DNA of 62,000 nucleotides from Cryptomeria japonica (taxonomy: Eukaryota > Streptophyta > Pinopsida > Cupressales > Cupressaceae). Positions 11,461 to 23,047 of this stretch are shown in pieces (the stretch's first letter is position 1; the number at the start of each line of letters is the position of its first letter). The notes beneath the pieces were generated by a model, which worked only from the letters and a program-made list of their open reading frames with translations, did no database searches and had not been told where the DNA came from. The stretch spans positions 668,365,852 through 668,427,851 of the forward strand of contig NC_081412.1 in assembly GCF_030272615.1 (NCBI RefSeq), written 5' to 3'. Made by a program: the position numbers and the translations under genes.

Positions 11461-13254
11461 ATGGCATCTAGATCATCATCTTCTCCTACTTTCATTATGA
11501 ATCCTGCTATTGTTAAGGTTAATAATAGGCTCAGACTTGTTTTCAAGGAAGTTTCTCAAATTGCAATGAAGGAAGATTCTACTGGCGCATTTTCAAGTGT
11601 TCGTGGTGGCGTAGTTTATGTAGAAGATGTCATGGCTTACATTCACTACACCTTGGAGGATTTAGGCATTGAGGAAATCAAGGGAATGTATCGATCTATG
11701 ATACTTGTCAGCTCTGGAATAATCAAGCTGGAATATCAAATCATTGATGACCTAGGGTTAACTGGAATCATGTACATACCAGAATTCAAGGATGAAGTGA
11801 TCAGATATGTTATGAGTAGGGTTCATAATGAATTCATCTAGTTGGACCAGCCTCACATGATCACCAAAGAAGCAATTTAGGTGGTCAGTGGATTACCCAA
11901 AGTTGGATAGGAACCAGGGAAGAAGATCTCCAACACCAAGGTTGAAAATCTCACCGGCGCAACTCATGATGGAAGGTCTATGAGGGTCAGCACCATTAAT
12001 GATACTGATGTGAAATTTTCCAGCATGATCATTGGCTATGAGGTAACATAATATAGTCGATTGAACTCTCTTTCCAATTCCTGTATCCATGTTGCATATC
12101 AGATGTTAAAGAATAATGGGAAGTATGATTTGTGTGAATGGATAAGAAGTGAATTAATGATAAATCTTGTGAAAATCAAAGGTGTTAATAAAGGAACATT
12201 TCAGTTTGGAAACCTTATTGTCTATTTGATGTTGTACTTCATGAATGAGATATAGGGTTTGGGAAAGAAACATTTGGCTCATGACATACTGGTAGGAATG
12301 CAGATAAAAAATGCAATCAACGGTCCTGGCAGTAACAAATATTGCACCAAGTGGCAAAGCCACCAGTGCAAAAGAGGCTGAGATAAGGGATACACCAGGA
12401 GAGGGTAAGCAGAAGAAATATAAGGAACAGGAGTCTATTAAAACACCCAGTACTGAATCAACAATTGATTCATTAGCAAAAGTTTTGGCAATTGACACTT
12501 CTCAGGTTGAGAAGAAATCGGTCACAGAGATGAGTCCCACAAAGCTAATGATGATGGCTACTCAAAAGCTAATAACAGAGGGATCTGTAGACAAAGGAAT
12601 AATAGATCAATCAATAACTATTTTACATAGACTAATTCCAGACTATATAATTGAGAATGAAGCAAGCCCTTTGACAAGCTTAAGGCATTGACAAAGTACA
12701 TATCTAAAAAATTTCAATCATTACAACAAATTTCCAATTGGAAAGCACTTGAAAGTTTTACTTTGGCTAAGAGAGCCATTTTTTACCAGATTATTGAGAC
12801 AGAGAAGAGGAAGATTGAAGGGAAATTGATACTAATTGAAAATTCTTTGAAACAGTGTACTAACATCTACAAGGTTTTTTGTAACATAGGAACTCTTACA
12901 ACAAATGTAGATCAGATGATAAAGGAGTTACAAGAAAAGATGGCTAATATTTCTAACTCTTTTGATGGGCTAACTTCACGTACTACATCCATTGATGGAC
13001 AAATTTTGACATTGGAGAACTAAATTTTTTCTTTCGAAAAGGAAAGAGACAAGATCATTTTGAGAGCAAGGAGTCTCAAAGGTTTGGTGAGTCCAAGATT
13101 GGATTCACTTGGTGTACACAAGAGGGAATGCATGGATATGCTTGCGAAGCCTACATCGGCAGAAGTCACTAAGAAAGAAAAAATTGCACATTTACTAAGT
13201 GGACTTGTATCCATATACGAAACATTCAAAAGCGGCTGGGATACCTATATATAG
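11461..13254 (+). pseudogene. NA1 ORF2: unrecognised NA-family protein, internally shortened
   Basis: I do not recognise the family. The N-terminus MASRSSSSPTFIMNPAIVKV aligns with NA2 and NA4. Shared motifs follow: GGVVYVEDVMAYIHYTLEDL, EEIKGMYRSMI, then SMIIGYEVT, SRLNSLSNSCIHVAY, YDLCEWIRSEL and KGTFQFGNLIVYLMLYF (to about 12250). The Lys-rich middle and the QKDKGKGK block found in NA2 and NA4 are absent, so about 300 codons are missing. A coiled-coil-like tail follows (12311-13023 in two frames). It ends with a segment reaching 13254. Stops and two frame changes disable it. The helical tail hints at oligomerisation, but no enzyme motif is visible. Confidence 0.65.
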
Positions 13255-13350
13255 CTTCTGGAGAAAGCTTATCCAAAAATTTTGAAATTGTCAAGCTCCA
13301 GTAAAGTAATCTGTAATTATTCTTTCAATTCTTTCACTGGCCTTTGGAAT

Positions 13351-13512
13351 TGATGCCAAACGGGGAGTGTTTTTATGTGAAAAATATAATCCTAGGGGGA
13401 GGATATCAGAAAAAGAGTATATTGCTCAAGGGGAGCATATTTTAGTTTCAGTTGAACCAGTAGGAAAGCCATTTTTCACATGAGTGTTGCCATTAATGCC
13501 AAAGGGGGAGAT
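13351..13512 (+). promoter_or_regulatory. NA1 polypurine tracts (internal copy and LTR-adjacent copy)
   Basis: GCCAAAGGGGGAGAT (13498-13512) directly precedes the 3' LTR and is the plus-strand primer site. A degenerate second copy, GATGCCAAACGGGGAG, lies at about 13352-13367, with further G-rich patches between. The same double arrangement occurs in NA2 and NA4. Confidence 0.7.
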
Positions 13513-15531
13513 TGTTGGCAATTGATACTCATTGGATTCATATGTTGTCATTGATGGAAACAAGATTTCGTTAGAGGCATATATTGGAAAACACCAGCAT
13601 TAGAAGAATATACCAACAGATACCAGCATTGGACTTATCAGGGTCATCACTGAAACCGACACTGACACCACCACCGGCACTAGCATCCAACACTTCAGTG
13701 AAGATGACATCAATTTGGGGTCCGAAAGGATTTATTTGTACAATAATTTTGTAGTATAGGACCAACATTGAATATCTTTTGTAATGCATTGTAAGCTGAC
13801 ATAACGCATATTGTTTGTAAAGGGTATGTAAGTTAGTTTGTTAGGACATTTTGAGATAAGATATATGGCATGGTAGCAGACAAGGCAAAAGAATATTATG
13901 TTGCAAAGGATATGTATGTAGGTCATTTGTATGTGAAATTTATATCATGCAATAATCAGTAGATGGTTTGTAAAGCATTCTTGGAGGAAAGGAGATACCG
14001 GTAAAGGGTTTGAGGTTTATGAACTGGTATAGAATAGAGCTATAACCAGAACTCTTTTTGGCATTGTAGATGCATTTTGTGAGTTCATTGTTACCGTTTT
14101 ATCTCAGCAAAAGCTTGTAGTTAGTGAGACTCTTTTGTGTTGAGCAGTGTGCTCTAGGAAGTGTGCCTTCCTGCATGTGTAGGCCCCCCATGCTATGTAA
14201 TATCTTTCATATGGCCAGTGAATTCATATTGTGGGTCACAAATCCCATCATGGTTTTTCCTCTTTGAGGTTTTCCATGTATAAATTTTGTGTGTTATGGT
14301 GTTTATTCATGTGGCTAGTTTATTTACTTCATGTTATATGTTTCTTCATTTAGCGGTTTATATGTGTATGTTGCAATAAGGTAAAATCTTATATTACCAG
14401 TAGATCACTGATTCACCCCCCCTCTTAGTGTGTTGGTATTTTGGATATGTTGTATCAATTTTGTCATTGATGTCAACACTTATCAACAATTATCCTTCTA
14501 GAGATCTTTGGTTATGTTCACTGGCAAGTTCAATGACTTATGCACAATCACCGGTATTTGGTTCACCGGTAGGTTATATCATTCACCGGCACTGAGGATG
14601 ACTTGGTATCATGTGGAGATCACTTGGTTATGTTGAAGACATGGTTTGAACACTTGTTTTTGGAGATTTGGTTATTGGTCTAATCAGGTTGACATATTTG
14701 TTGTTACCAGCAAATTGGTCTAGGTTATGGACCAACAAGCGTTATTTATTCCAGATCAGCAAAACACGTTATAGAGATGGTTTAATCAATTAATATTATT
14801 GTTGAGACAACATGATGCATCACATCTTGACTTGTTGTAATTGATTTTATTGTAATATTCTTAGTGAACCGACCTACACATTTGGTCTTAGGTTTTGGTA
14901 TATATGTAAGATCTCAATTATGAGATTAATATGGTATGATATGTAATAAGGTATTGTAATACTATGATATTTAGTATATGAGAATATAAGTAGAGCTACT
15001 CATGCAGACATCATTTAAAGATTCAAGGAAGGTTTGAAGAAGACAATTAGAGCTTAACCGGTACTGAATCCAACATAGAAGATGGTACTTTGAGCAATAC
15101 ATTATCATTGGATTTAATCATCCAATTGTAGTCAGTGTGACTCCCATCTTGTGATTGAGCAGTGAGCTCTAGACAGCTGGCCTTTCTGCATGTGTAGACA
15201 CCATTTGTATACACATACTATCTACAGTAGCATCATTTGATTATGGGTAAGGTTTCCCACCATGGTTTTTCCCCTTACAGGGTTTCCATGTACAAATCTG
15301 TGTGTTATGTGTTGTGGATATTGTTTCTCTTTTTGTTTCATGCATTAAGTTTTACCGGTACTGATATTAACTATTAATCTGTTTACTGGCATTAAGTTTG
15401 GTTTACCGGTATTAAGTATAAAGTTTGGTTAAGTTATATTTGGGATGAAATTATTAGACAATGGATTCACCCCCCCTCACAGTTGCCTCTGGGTCCTAAC
15501 ACAGTGTTCTTGGGTTCATTGTATTCCAACA
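13513..15531 (+). repeat. NA1 3' LTR, split by SL1
   Basis: Bases 13513-14430 and 15507-15531 together equal the 948-base 5' LTR, ending TTCATTGTATTCCAACA. SL1 and its target duplication occupy the gap. Differences from the 5' LTR are scattered point changes and small indels. Confidence 0.9.
14431..15501 (+). mobile_element. SL1: solo LTR inside NA1's 3' LTR
   Basis: It runs from TGTTGGTATTTTGG to GGGTCCTAACA, 1071 bases. The target duplication is TAGTG (14426-14430) against CAGTG (15502-15506), one mismatch. The second hairpin shows a perfect CATGG/CCATG outer stem (15261-15265 with 15286-15290). The poly-C box is near 15473. It is the same LTR type as SL3. No internal region of this type occurs in the window. 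Confidence 0.88.
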
Positions 15532-15536
15532 CATCT

Positions 15537-16147
15537 AGGATAAAACTTTCCAATGGAATCATCTCTTTTGATATAGAATTTACTACCAAAGATTCTGAAA
15601 TACTTAAATGTAGGTGTATGACCAAACCATAACTCATAAGGTGTATTATCGATGTCTCCTTTGATATGAACTCTGTTGGATGTGTATATCTCATCGTGCC
15701 CACAACTTCTCTCTAGTAGATATGAGGTAGATTAGCTTCCATCACCATAGTTCTAGCCACATCCAAGATAGTTTTGTTCTTCCTTTCCACAACTCCATTC
15801 TGCCGAGGTGTACGGGGTGTAGATAACTATCTCCTTATCCCATTCTTTTCACAATAACTGTTAAATTCACCGGATGTGAATTCTCTGCACTGATCAAGCC
15901 TTAAACATTTAATCTTCAATCCTGTCTTTGTCTCAACTTTAGGTTTAAATATTTCAAACTTTTTGAATGCTTCATATTTCTCCCTTAGAAAAGTAACACA
16001 CAACATTCTAGAATAAACATCAATGACTAGCATAAAATATCTATCACCTTGAATTCTCTTAATTCTAGTAGGACCACACAAATTAGCATGAATAAGATCA
16101 AAAACATCATTAGATTTATCTTGTATACTCTAAAAAGTAGTTCTGAC
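15537..16147 (-). pseudogene. pol: CO1 pol: integrase core
   Basis: The minus strand gives MCGPTRIKRIQGDRYFMLVI, then DVYSRMLCVTFLREK and CLRLDQCREFTSGEF. The DQGGEF of related elements is DQCREF here. After a frame change near 15820 the catalytic-Glu region (PQQNGV in CO4) and the C-terminal part are read in pieces down to 15537. NA1's right end abuts here through the CATCT duplication. SL2 interrupts at 16147. The protein would insert element DNA into the genome, but this copy is broken. Confidence 0.78.
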
Positions 16148-17419
16148 TGTTAGGATAACCGGTGAACAACTAAGAGGGGGGCGGTGAATCAGCTGTTAAC
16201 AAATTATAACTTTTAATCCACAATACAACCTTAAACAAATCAAGTACCGGTAAAGTACAAACAGATGCTAGTAGGAACAGATATTGGTAAACAATACAAC
16301 TAAATAATTAACCAGAAAATCAATGAAAAGAAACCATACCACATAACACCATGATTTGTATGTGGAAAACCCAGAAAGGGAAAAACCACGATGGGAAGCC
16401 TACCCACAGTTAGATGATACTTCTGCAGAAAGTATGTGTTACAATGAGGGGTCGGCACTTGTAGGAAGGTACATTGCCTAGAGCATAATGCTCATTACAA
16501 AAGAGTCTCACTAACTACAGAGAGGCTACAACCTTCTCAAGATAAATGGACAATAATCTAATAGAATGAACTGCTAGAAATAACTGCCTGATTATAGTCC
16601 CAGTTAAGCTCAATGTTGGAGGACTAAATCCTCTTCTAAATCCAATTTGATCACTAATGATCAATCAACTCCTCTGTGTGAATGATATTACAATATTTGC
16701 ATATTACATTTCTTGACCATGACCTTTCCAATAACCATGATACTTTACAAAGAGTTTCTACCTCTTATTTATACAAACCCTAAGGCCTAAATGGATTAGG
16801 TTAGCCACCTAAATAATTACAATAAGATCATTACATAATTCCTCATTACAATGATATGCCATGTTGGCTTAAGAACAAAACAATAATAACAAATCCATAA
16901 ATCATCTCGAATCATCCCGGTAATGTGTAGAGTACACACTAGCATGATACCGGTCCATAACCTAGATAGGTACTAGACCTATTCTGGGTCCACCGCGCCA
17001 AAGCAATGTCTTCAATAAATTGAAGCACAATCAACAAACATCTTCAGCATCTTGAAATCCTCGAAGAAGCTACACCAACACCAATTATGCATCCTGTCAT
17101 GATTCCTCAATGAAAGCTTTGTCGGTAAAGCCTTAAACCAGTATCAGTAAGGGTTTACTAGAGTGTATGATAACATCCAATTACCAAGAAAATACAAACT
17201 GACTAAAACATGCTCATGGAGCATATAACACATGAAATCCAATATACTTCACTGATCCACACATGTTGGAAGTGTTAACAGATAATCTCTTTTGCTAGTA
17301 ACACTAGATCTTCTATCGTAACCTGAACTTGTCTGCAATAACCATCCATATTAGCTAGTGTTGTCATTAATGACAAAACATCAATTTAACACATAATCAA
17401 TTCATCCATAATTCCAACA
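16148..17419 (-). mobile_element. SL2: solo LTR of the CO1/CO4 family
   Basis: It starts TGTTAGGATAACCGG and ends ATTCCAACA, 1272 bases, matching the CO1 and CO4 LTRs in orientation and layout. The flanks CTGAC and CTAAG match only three of five bases, so the target duplication is weak. It sits between the GAG-pre-integrase domain and the integrase core of CO1. Its outer hairpin stem is GTGG/CCAC, replacing ATGG/CCAT. Confidence 0.82.
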
Positions 17420-17960
17420 CTAAGTTTCTTTCCCATTTGACACTCCTTACATGCCAGATTATAGGGCTTCACAATCTTAGGTATATCTCTAACTCCCTTA
17501 GTAGAACTGATCTTTACAATGCAATCAAAATTCACATGACATAATGTCTTTTCACTATAGTTCAAGTGAAAGATGTTACCTTTAGTCTGAGTACTGGTTG
17601 CAATCTCCAATCCAGATCTCTTGATAATCTTGAATTTTTTGTCTTTGAACTGTAACTAAAATCTCTTATCTGCCAACTCTCCTAGACTCAAAATATTATG
17701 CCTTAAACCTTCACTGTATCATTCTTACCATCATATGATATAGTTCCTCTTCCCTTGATCATGCATGCTTTGCAATCTCCAAATCTAACCAGATCACCAT
17801 CAAATTCTTGCAAAGATAGAAACTTCCTTTTATCTCTAGTCATATGATGTGAACATCCATTGTCTATCACCCATTAATCCTTGTCTTCAACTTTAGTAGC
17901 AAGGGCCTTTCTTCAGGTACCAGATCATCTTCCATAATAGCCAAGAATACCCATTCCTTT
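17420..17960 (-). pseudogene. pol: CO1 pol: protease and GAG-pre-integrase domain
   Basis: The protease active site is near 17845-17865 in WVIDNGCSHHMTRD. The usual DSG triad reads DNG, which should abolish catalysis. GLRHNILSLGELADKRF follows. The GAG-pre-integrase domain is IFHLNYSEKTLCHVNFDC, then KECQMGKK. Compared with CO4, 15 residues are missing between SEKT and LCHVNF, including the LWHKR motif. The last residues of the longest open frame (17610-17386) run into SL2. Confidence 0.8.
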
Positions 17961-19033
17961 CAATTGCCGGATCCACTAGCTGAATCTTGTGTCGATTCAT
18001 CATCAGAATTAGTCACACCTTCCTCATCCGCATAGTAGCATGATTTGTCTTTGTTCCTCTTGTACTTATGCTTGTTCTGATAATCATTGTTAGGCCTAAA
18101 ATATCCTCTAGATCTTTCCTCAAATCTTGAATTCCTTTTAGGACATCTAGATGCAAAATGACCTATCTTATAGCATGCAAAACATTTAAAAGGTGATTTT
18201 CCTTCATACTTACTTCCTATCAGACCTTTAGGTACTCTTCTAGAAAATAGGGCTTCACATTACTCAAAATCTTCATCTTATTTATTCATTTTTTCCAGTT
18301 CCTTAGCATATAAGGCTTACCAATCACTCTTGTTGGTAGATGATGTAGATGCATGAAAAGAAAGTTCAAATTTCACAACTCCAAAAGAACCAAAGTCCTC
18401 AAGCTCAAAAATAGATAACTTCCCAACCAAGGTATCTCTATTAACAGAGTTGTTTTCCATTGTTCTCAACTCATTAATTATAGTAGCCTTCATCTTATAA
18501 GTCGATGGTAAAGCTCTCAATACTTTAGAAACTATTTCATCTTCGCTTAGAGATCCACCACAACACTGAATTCCCAGAACAATTTCATTAACTCTCTCCA
18601 TAAAAGTAGTAATCCTTTCATCTTCTTCCATCTTCAAGTTGTCATATCTCACTCGGTAACCATCAATTTTAGCAATTTTAATAGTAGGGTCACATTCATT
18701 CAAAATCTCTAATTTATCCCATATAGCCTTTGCAGTTGATTTGTTGATTAGTCCCATAACTTGCTGATCAAAAGGTGCACACAAAAGAGCTTCTCTAGCT
18801 TTACAATCATTTGCAATGTCCTTATCCAAGCCTATTGGAGGAGGATTTCTAGATGTTGGATTATGAGCTATATATCCTTTCTTAGTGATCTCCCAAATCT
18901 CCTTACCAAGACATCTCAGATGAGTCTCCATCTGAATCTTCCATACTTTGTAATTTGTTCCATCAAGCCTAGGAATTTCTCTCTGGAAAATAGTTGTAGA
19001 TGAACTTGATGAACTTGAACTACTAGATGCCAT
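17961..19033 (-). pseudogene. gag: CO1 gag
   Basis: The copia Gag starts MASSSSSSSSSSTTIFQREI at 19033. LDGTNYKVWKIQMETHLRCL is the usual N-terminal capsid signature of plant copia Gag (DUF4219/UBN2-like). It runs 238 codons to a stop at 18317, where a Trp-Lys pair reads Trp-stop. Downstream the zinc knuckle CFACYKIGHFASRC is intact (about 18143-18184), followed by a Tyr/Lys-rich stretch and an acidic EEGVTNSDDES linker before protease. The product would form the particle shell and bind element RNA. The gene starts 43 bases after the primer site. Confidence 0.87.
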
Positions 19034-19076
19034 AGGATCTTCCTCAAGTGGTTAAGCTTCTGTAGAGAGGAATAGG

Positions 19077-19088
19077 CTCTAATACCAA
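19077..19088 (-). promoter_or_regulatory. CO1 primer binding site
   Basis: In transcript sense TGGTATTAGAGC follows the 5' LTR. It differs by one base from the initiator Met-tRNA complement TGGTATCAGAGC. Confidence 0.85.
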
Positions 19089-19089
19089 T

Positions 19090-20292
19090 TGTTAGACAAC
19101 TTAGATAACCGGTAAACAACTGAGAGGGGGGGTGAATTAGTTATTAACATATTATAGAACTTTAAGCATGAAAACCTTATTATCAGAATACATAAACAAA
19201 ATATCAGAAAAATAGATATAATAGTTAAGCACAAATATAAACCAAAAAACATTTACCAACCATCCACAAAAGATAACACCAAGATTTATACATGGAAAAT
19301 CTGGTAAAGGGAAAAACCATGGTGGGAAGCCTACCCATAGTCAAATAATACTTCTACAGTAAGTATGTGATTACATAAAGAGGGGTCTACACATGTAGGA
19401 AGGCCAACATCCTAGAGCACACTGCTCATCACAAAAGGAGCCTCACTAACTACAAAATAAATCCAGACTACAATCTGAAAAGAAGAGTGAACTACAAGAA
19501 TAGCATCTCCTATGCCTGAATATAGTTCTGGTTAAGTTCACTACTAGAGGTCTTAAACCTCTTTCACAAACCTCTGCATATGATTACAACCTTATTCGTA
19601 CACACATATTCCTATATCCCAAAAACCCATGAATATTCCCATGATCTACATAAGAGACCTTACATCATATTTATAGTAACCTAGGACTTAAACAATTAGG
19701 TCAGCCACCTAAAAGATAATACAATAAATTCATAACATAAACCCACAATCCAATGATCAACCAAGTTGGCCTAAGACTAAAACAACATAATCCAATCAAT
19801 AGATCCAATCGAAAATGCATCAGGATCATCCACCAATATGTTATATAAAATGGTGCACAACCTAGCCGAATAAGATAGCATTAGGTCCGGACCCAAATCC
19901 AACACCACCGATCAATAGGAACACAAACAAGATAACCACTAGTACCCCAAAATCCATCTAAAAGCCATGCAAACACCACTTATCATGTGCATCAAAATAC
20001 CTTCAACAAAGCTCTATCAGTAGAACCCTTAGCGGTGACCAAAAGGCTTACTAGAACAAATAATAGATTATGTGTCATCAAATCCTGAACCAACTGATCA
20101 TGATACACATCTGAATAGCATGAATTATAGATCCAAACCAATTCCACAAACCAAAGCATAGCAGATCAATATCATAATCCAACCGCTCTACCAGAACCTA
20201 TCGGAAACTGGTAAACAACCAAAACAGTCATTGTTTCCATCAATGACAAAACATCAATGCAACACATAATCAATTCCTACAATTTTCCAACG
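19090..20292 (-). repeat. CO1 5' LTR
   Basis: It begins TGTTAGACAACTTAG on the + strand and ends TTTTCCAACG, where the terminal CAACA has become CAACG. The length is 1203 bases. The poly-G (poly-C in sense) box lies near 19124 and the hairpins near 19285-19335. Confidence 0.88.
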
Positions 20293-20799
20293 ACCTCATC
20301 ATCTAGAGCTTCTACAACTACAGACCCTCCTGCTACCAAAGACATTCCACCAATTGTTGGCGAAGCCTCGGCTAAACCAAGTTTTGAGCCCTCATCAACC
20401 CCAATTCAAACTAGGGCTACTGTCCGTAAAAAGAAGGGAAAAGAGGAAAACTATAGTGGGAGAAATTTTCGAGCAACCAAATGTTGTGCAAGTTGCTCCT
20501 GTAGCCAAGAAGAGGAAAATAGAGAAAGATAAATCACCTACAGCTGACTCTCTTGCAGTTGATGCTCCTATAGCCACACAAGAACTATCATTCTGGAGAA
20601 GTCATAGGGTTAGACAAAGGTTACTAGCGAAGAAGAGTATAGAGGAGGCTATTTTTGTTGAGCCAACTAAGCGAGAACATGGTGGCCCATAGGAAACTTA
20701 GCCACAGAGGAGTGAAGGTGTTGAAGGATTGACAAACCTAGCCAGAATTGCAGAACAATTAACAGAGACAAGCGATAAGGTTATGAAACCCTAGGTAAT
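20293..20799 (+). pseudogene. GY1 extra ORF, second part
   Basis: This continues the ORF broken at 5188. Joined there it reads EVSSSSRASTTTDPPATKDI in frame. A basic patch (TRATVRKKKGKEE) follows, then a frameshift near 20450. It goes on with VAPVAKKRKIEKDKSPTADS to a stop at 20692, and further with EGLTNLARIAEQLTETSDK. The KKRK and KKKGK clusters look like nuclear-localisation or nucleic-acid-binding patches. I do not recognise a family for this part. LF1 begins at 20800 and the right-hand continuation of GY1 is not found in the window. Confidence 0.5.
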
Positions 20800-22318
20800 T
20801 GTTAATCTTAGAGAATTCGGTTAATACTTAGAGGGAGGGTTGAATCAGTATTAACAACACTTTGAAAAATTGAAACTTAAACTTATCAAATATTCACCAA
20901 ATTAAACATAAACCAATAACAAATCCATTTACTGATACCGATATCTGTTGATAATTATCTGTTAAACTAATATATGAGTGTTTCTCACTTCGTATTCACT
21001 AACCATGCATAAACTAAAAGTAAATCATAACATCACATCAAAACATTCACCATATGAGCACCATAATTTTCACATGGTAACCCAAAATAGGGAAAAACCA
21101 CAGTGGGAATTGGTACCCACAAGAATTGTGCACTCTTTCAAAATGTGCCCTATTAGGAGCCTAGCCTGGTTAGGAGCTTACAAAGATGCCCTATTAGGAG
21201 AAGACCCTGTTAGGAGTCACCCGATTAAGGTATTTAGATGATGAGCCTTGTTAGGAGCTTTGACCTGTTAGGATCAACATCGCAAGCGAATTTAGAACTC
21301 AAATGTTGAGTCACCCTATTAGGGGATTTACAATATAAGGCCTATTAGGACCTACCTAGTTAAGGGATTTTATCTGTTGTAACTGTTAGGGAACAATAGT
21401 GAATGATCTAGGTATAGCTTGCTTGATCAGATCCAATTATGCTCTAAGTTTGCAACACTCTAGCAGATCTTCTCACACCCTAGTTTGGCTACACACTCTT
21501 CTCAAGACCACCAACTGACCCAAACAAACATCAACAATACCAACATAAATAATTTTACAACTAGGTCGACAACTAAAATTCTAGATACATCAAGATTTTA
21601 CAATACAAATCATATCAGATCATCAAAAAAATCATTACAAGATTTTTCAAGACAATATCAACTGTTGAGTGATTGTAACTCATCACAACAACTCGATCTG
21701 ATATAAAGTCAAACCCTTAGAACACTCTTCTAAGCATTTTGTTGTTTCCCAAGAAATTCCATCGTCAAACGCGCCAAAACAATAATTCAATAATTTACGT
21801 AGGATATCCCATGTTACCTCCAATATTTGAACTTGATGTAGATCATCACCAAATTAAAAATCATCACCGGTTAAGAGAATTATTTACCGGTCCTTAAACC
21901 CTAGCAAAAGCTCAACAAAAATTATAAACATAACTTTCGGTTGTCACAACATGATGCGGTTCCAGACAGATACATGTTACTATGATACAAACTGACATTC
22001 CAAACCATAATGCCTTAATCATCATAAATCATCAAATACAATCAAAATATTTTCTCGTTAACCAGTTAAGGTCTTAATTCCCATTTTCTTGATTCTTTAT
22101 TGGTAAGCCCTCTCTGGTAGACCAAAATGACTTAGATAAAAAAATACGACATAAATAAACATCAAAAGTCATGAATAAACATCAATTACCATCAATAACA
22201 ACACAAATAACTGATCAAAGCCATCCAATCATGCAAGCTCAATCTCTTCATCATAATATCATCAACCGTCTTTTATCGGTTCAGTCATCATTATCAATCT
22301 GCATCAGTTATACCAACA
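20800..22318 (-). repeat. LF1: LTR of the CO5/NA3 type
   Basis: It begins TGTTAATCTTAGAG and ends TTATACCAACA, 1519 bases, close in length to the CO5 LTR (1517). It contains many CCTRTTAGG-like short motifs (21143-21395) as in CO5 and NA3. The hairpins are near 21075-21115. A polypurine tract follows directly, so this is a 3' LTR in minus orientation. Confidence 0.82.
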
Positions 22319-22385
22319 TTCTCCCCCTTTGGCATTGATGGCAACACTAAACATCAACATAATCAACTTAAATAGCCCTGCTCTA
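22319..22385 (-). other. LF1 polypurine tract and short internal remnant
   Basis: GCCAAAGGGGGAGAA in sense precedes the LTR. About 50 further bases of internal sequence remain before an abrupt switch to plus-strand NA2 coding sequence. The rest of LF1's internal region is missing. Confidence 0.65.
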
Positions 22386-22417
22386 TTTTGGACCTTCTCT
22401 GCAACTCTTCTCTTCAA

Positions 22418-23047
22418 AAACCCAAAGGTGACACTTCTGGAGTTGGATTTGAAGTTGGAGAAAGCTTCGATACTGCAAATACCCAGGATCAAAGCAAACC
22501 GGTAAGGCCCTCTAATACTTACAAATTCAATGGAAAATGCTTTAACTATAATAAATATGGTCATAGGGCGAATGAATGTAGATCTAGGAATTATCAAAAC
22601 ATCAATCCTCCCACCGGTCAATGTACCAAATGCAACAAAATTGGTCATAACTCTAAAAATTGCAAAATGAATGTAAGATGTTATGTTTGTGGAAGATTTG
22701 GTCATTTATCAAATAAATGCAGAACACAAACCGGCATAGGTTATGGGAAAGCTATTTAGAAAAATAATGTAACTTGTTATGCATGTAACAAGATTGGTCA
22801 TATTGCTAAATTCTGTAGAAGTAAAGGTACACTGGTAGATAACAAAAGTACTAGCTTGAAAGGTAAAGAAAAGGTTGAAGAGGTTAAGCAAGAATTTTCA
22901 AATCAATGGATTAGAAAAGGTGATCTAAATATTGGGGTTACTCCTCCACCAGTAGAACCAACAAATGCTTCACCGGTAGGACAATATGATGCTCCACCGG
23001 TAGGATAGAGCAATGCTCCACCGACAGGATGTTCTTCATCAAATTGA
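22418..23047 (+). pseudogene. NA2 ORF1, C-terminal part with four zinc knuckles
   Basis: The reading frame joins the family at QKPKGDTSGVGFEVGESFD. Four knuckles follow: CFNYNKYGHRANEC (second Cys changed to Tyr), CTKCNKIGHNSKNC, CYVCGRFGHLSNKC and CYACNKIGHIAKFC. Between the third and fourth an in-frame TAG occurs at about 22757. A Lys-rich tail, KGKEKVEEVKQEF, then Pro-rich repeats around TPPPVEPTNASPV, lead to the stop at 23045-23047. The knuckles would bind RNA or single-stranded DNA. The coiled-coil half seen in NA1 and NA4 is deleted. Confidence 0.8.

Larger units (their letters stand above)
8661..15531 (+). mobile_element. NA1: pol-less LTR retrotransposon
   Basis: NA1 has a 5' LTR at 8661-9608 and a 3' LTR at 13513-15531 interrupted by SL1. 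The target duplication CATCT is perfect (8656-8660 and 15532-15536). Deleting the element restores the copia sequence seen in CO4 near 31458. It has a Met-tRNA primer site, ORF1 with zinc knuckles, ORF2 and a polypurine tract. There is no protease, integrase, RT or RNase H in the 3.9 kb between its LTRs. Confidence 0.92.
5189..20292 (-). mobile_element. CO1: Ty1/copia element with two nested insertions
   Basis: The LTRs at 5189-6396 and 19090-20292 flank a minus-strand gag-protease-integrase-RT-RNase H coding region, the copia order. The target duplication is TCCTC (5184-5188) against ACCTC (20293-20297), four of five matching. NA1 sits in the integrase region (8661-15531) and solo LTR SL2 at 16148-17419. 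Without these insertions the element is about 7 kb. It is close in sequence to CO4. Confidence 0.9.

Noticed and set aside
20257-20692. Free-standing cellular gene after CO1
   Set aside because: Joining across CO1's target duplication shows it is the tail of GY1's extra ORF.
22304-22705. 133-codon minus-strand frame opposite NA2's zinc knuckles
   Set aside because: It is a shadow of the knuckle-coding strand and crosses the LF1/NA2 junction.
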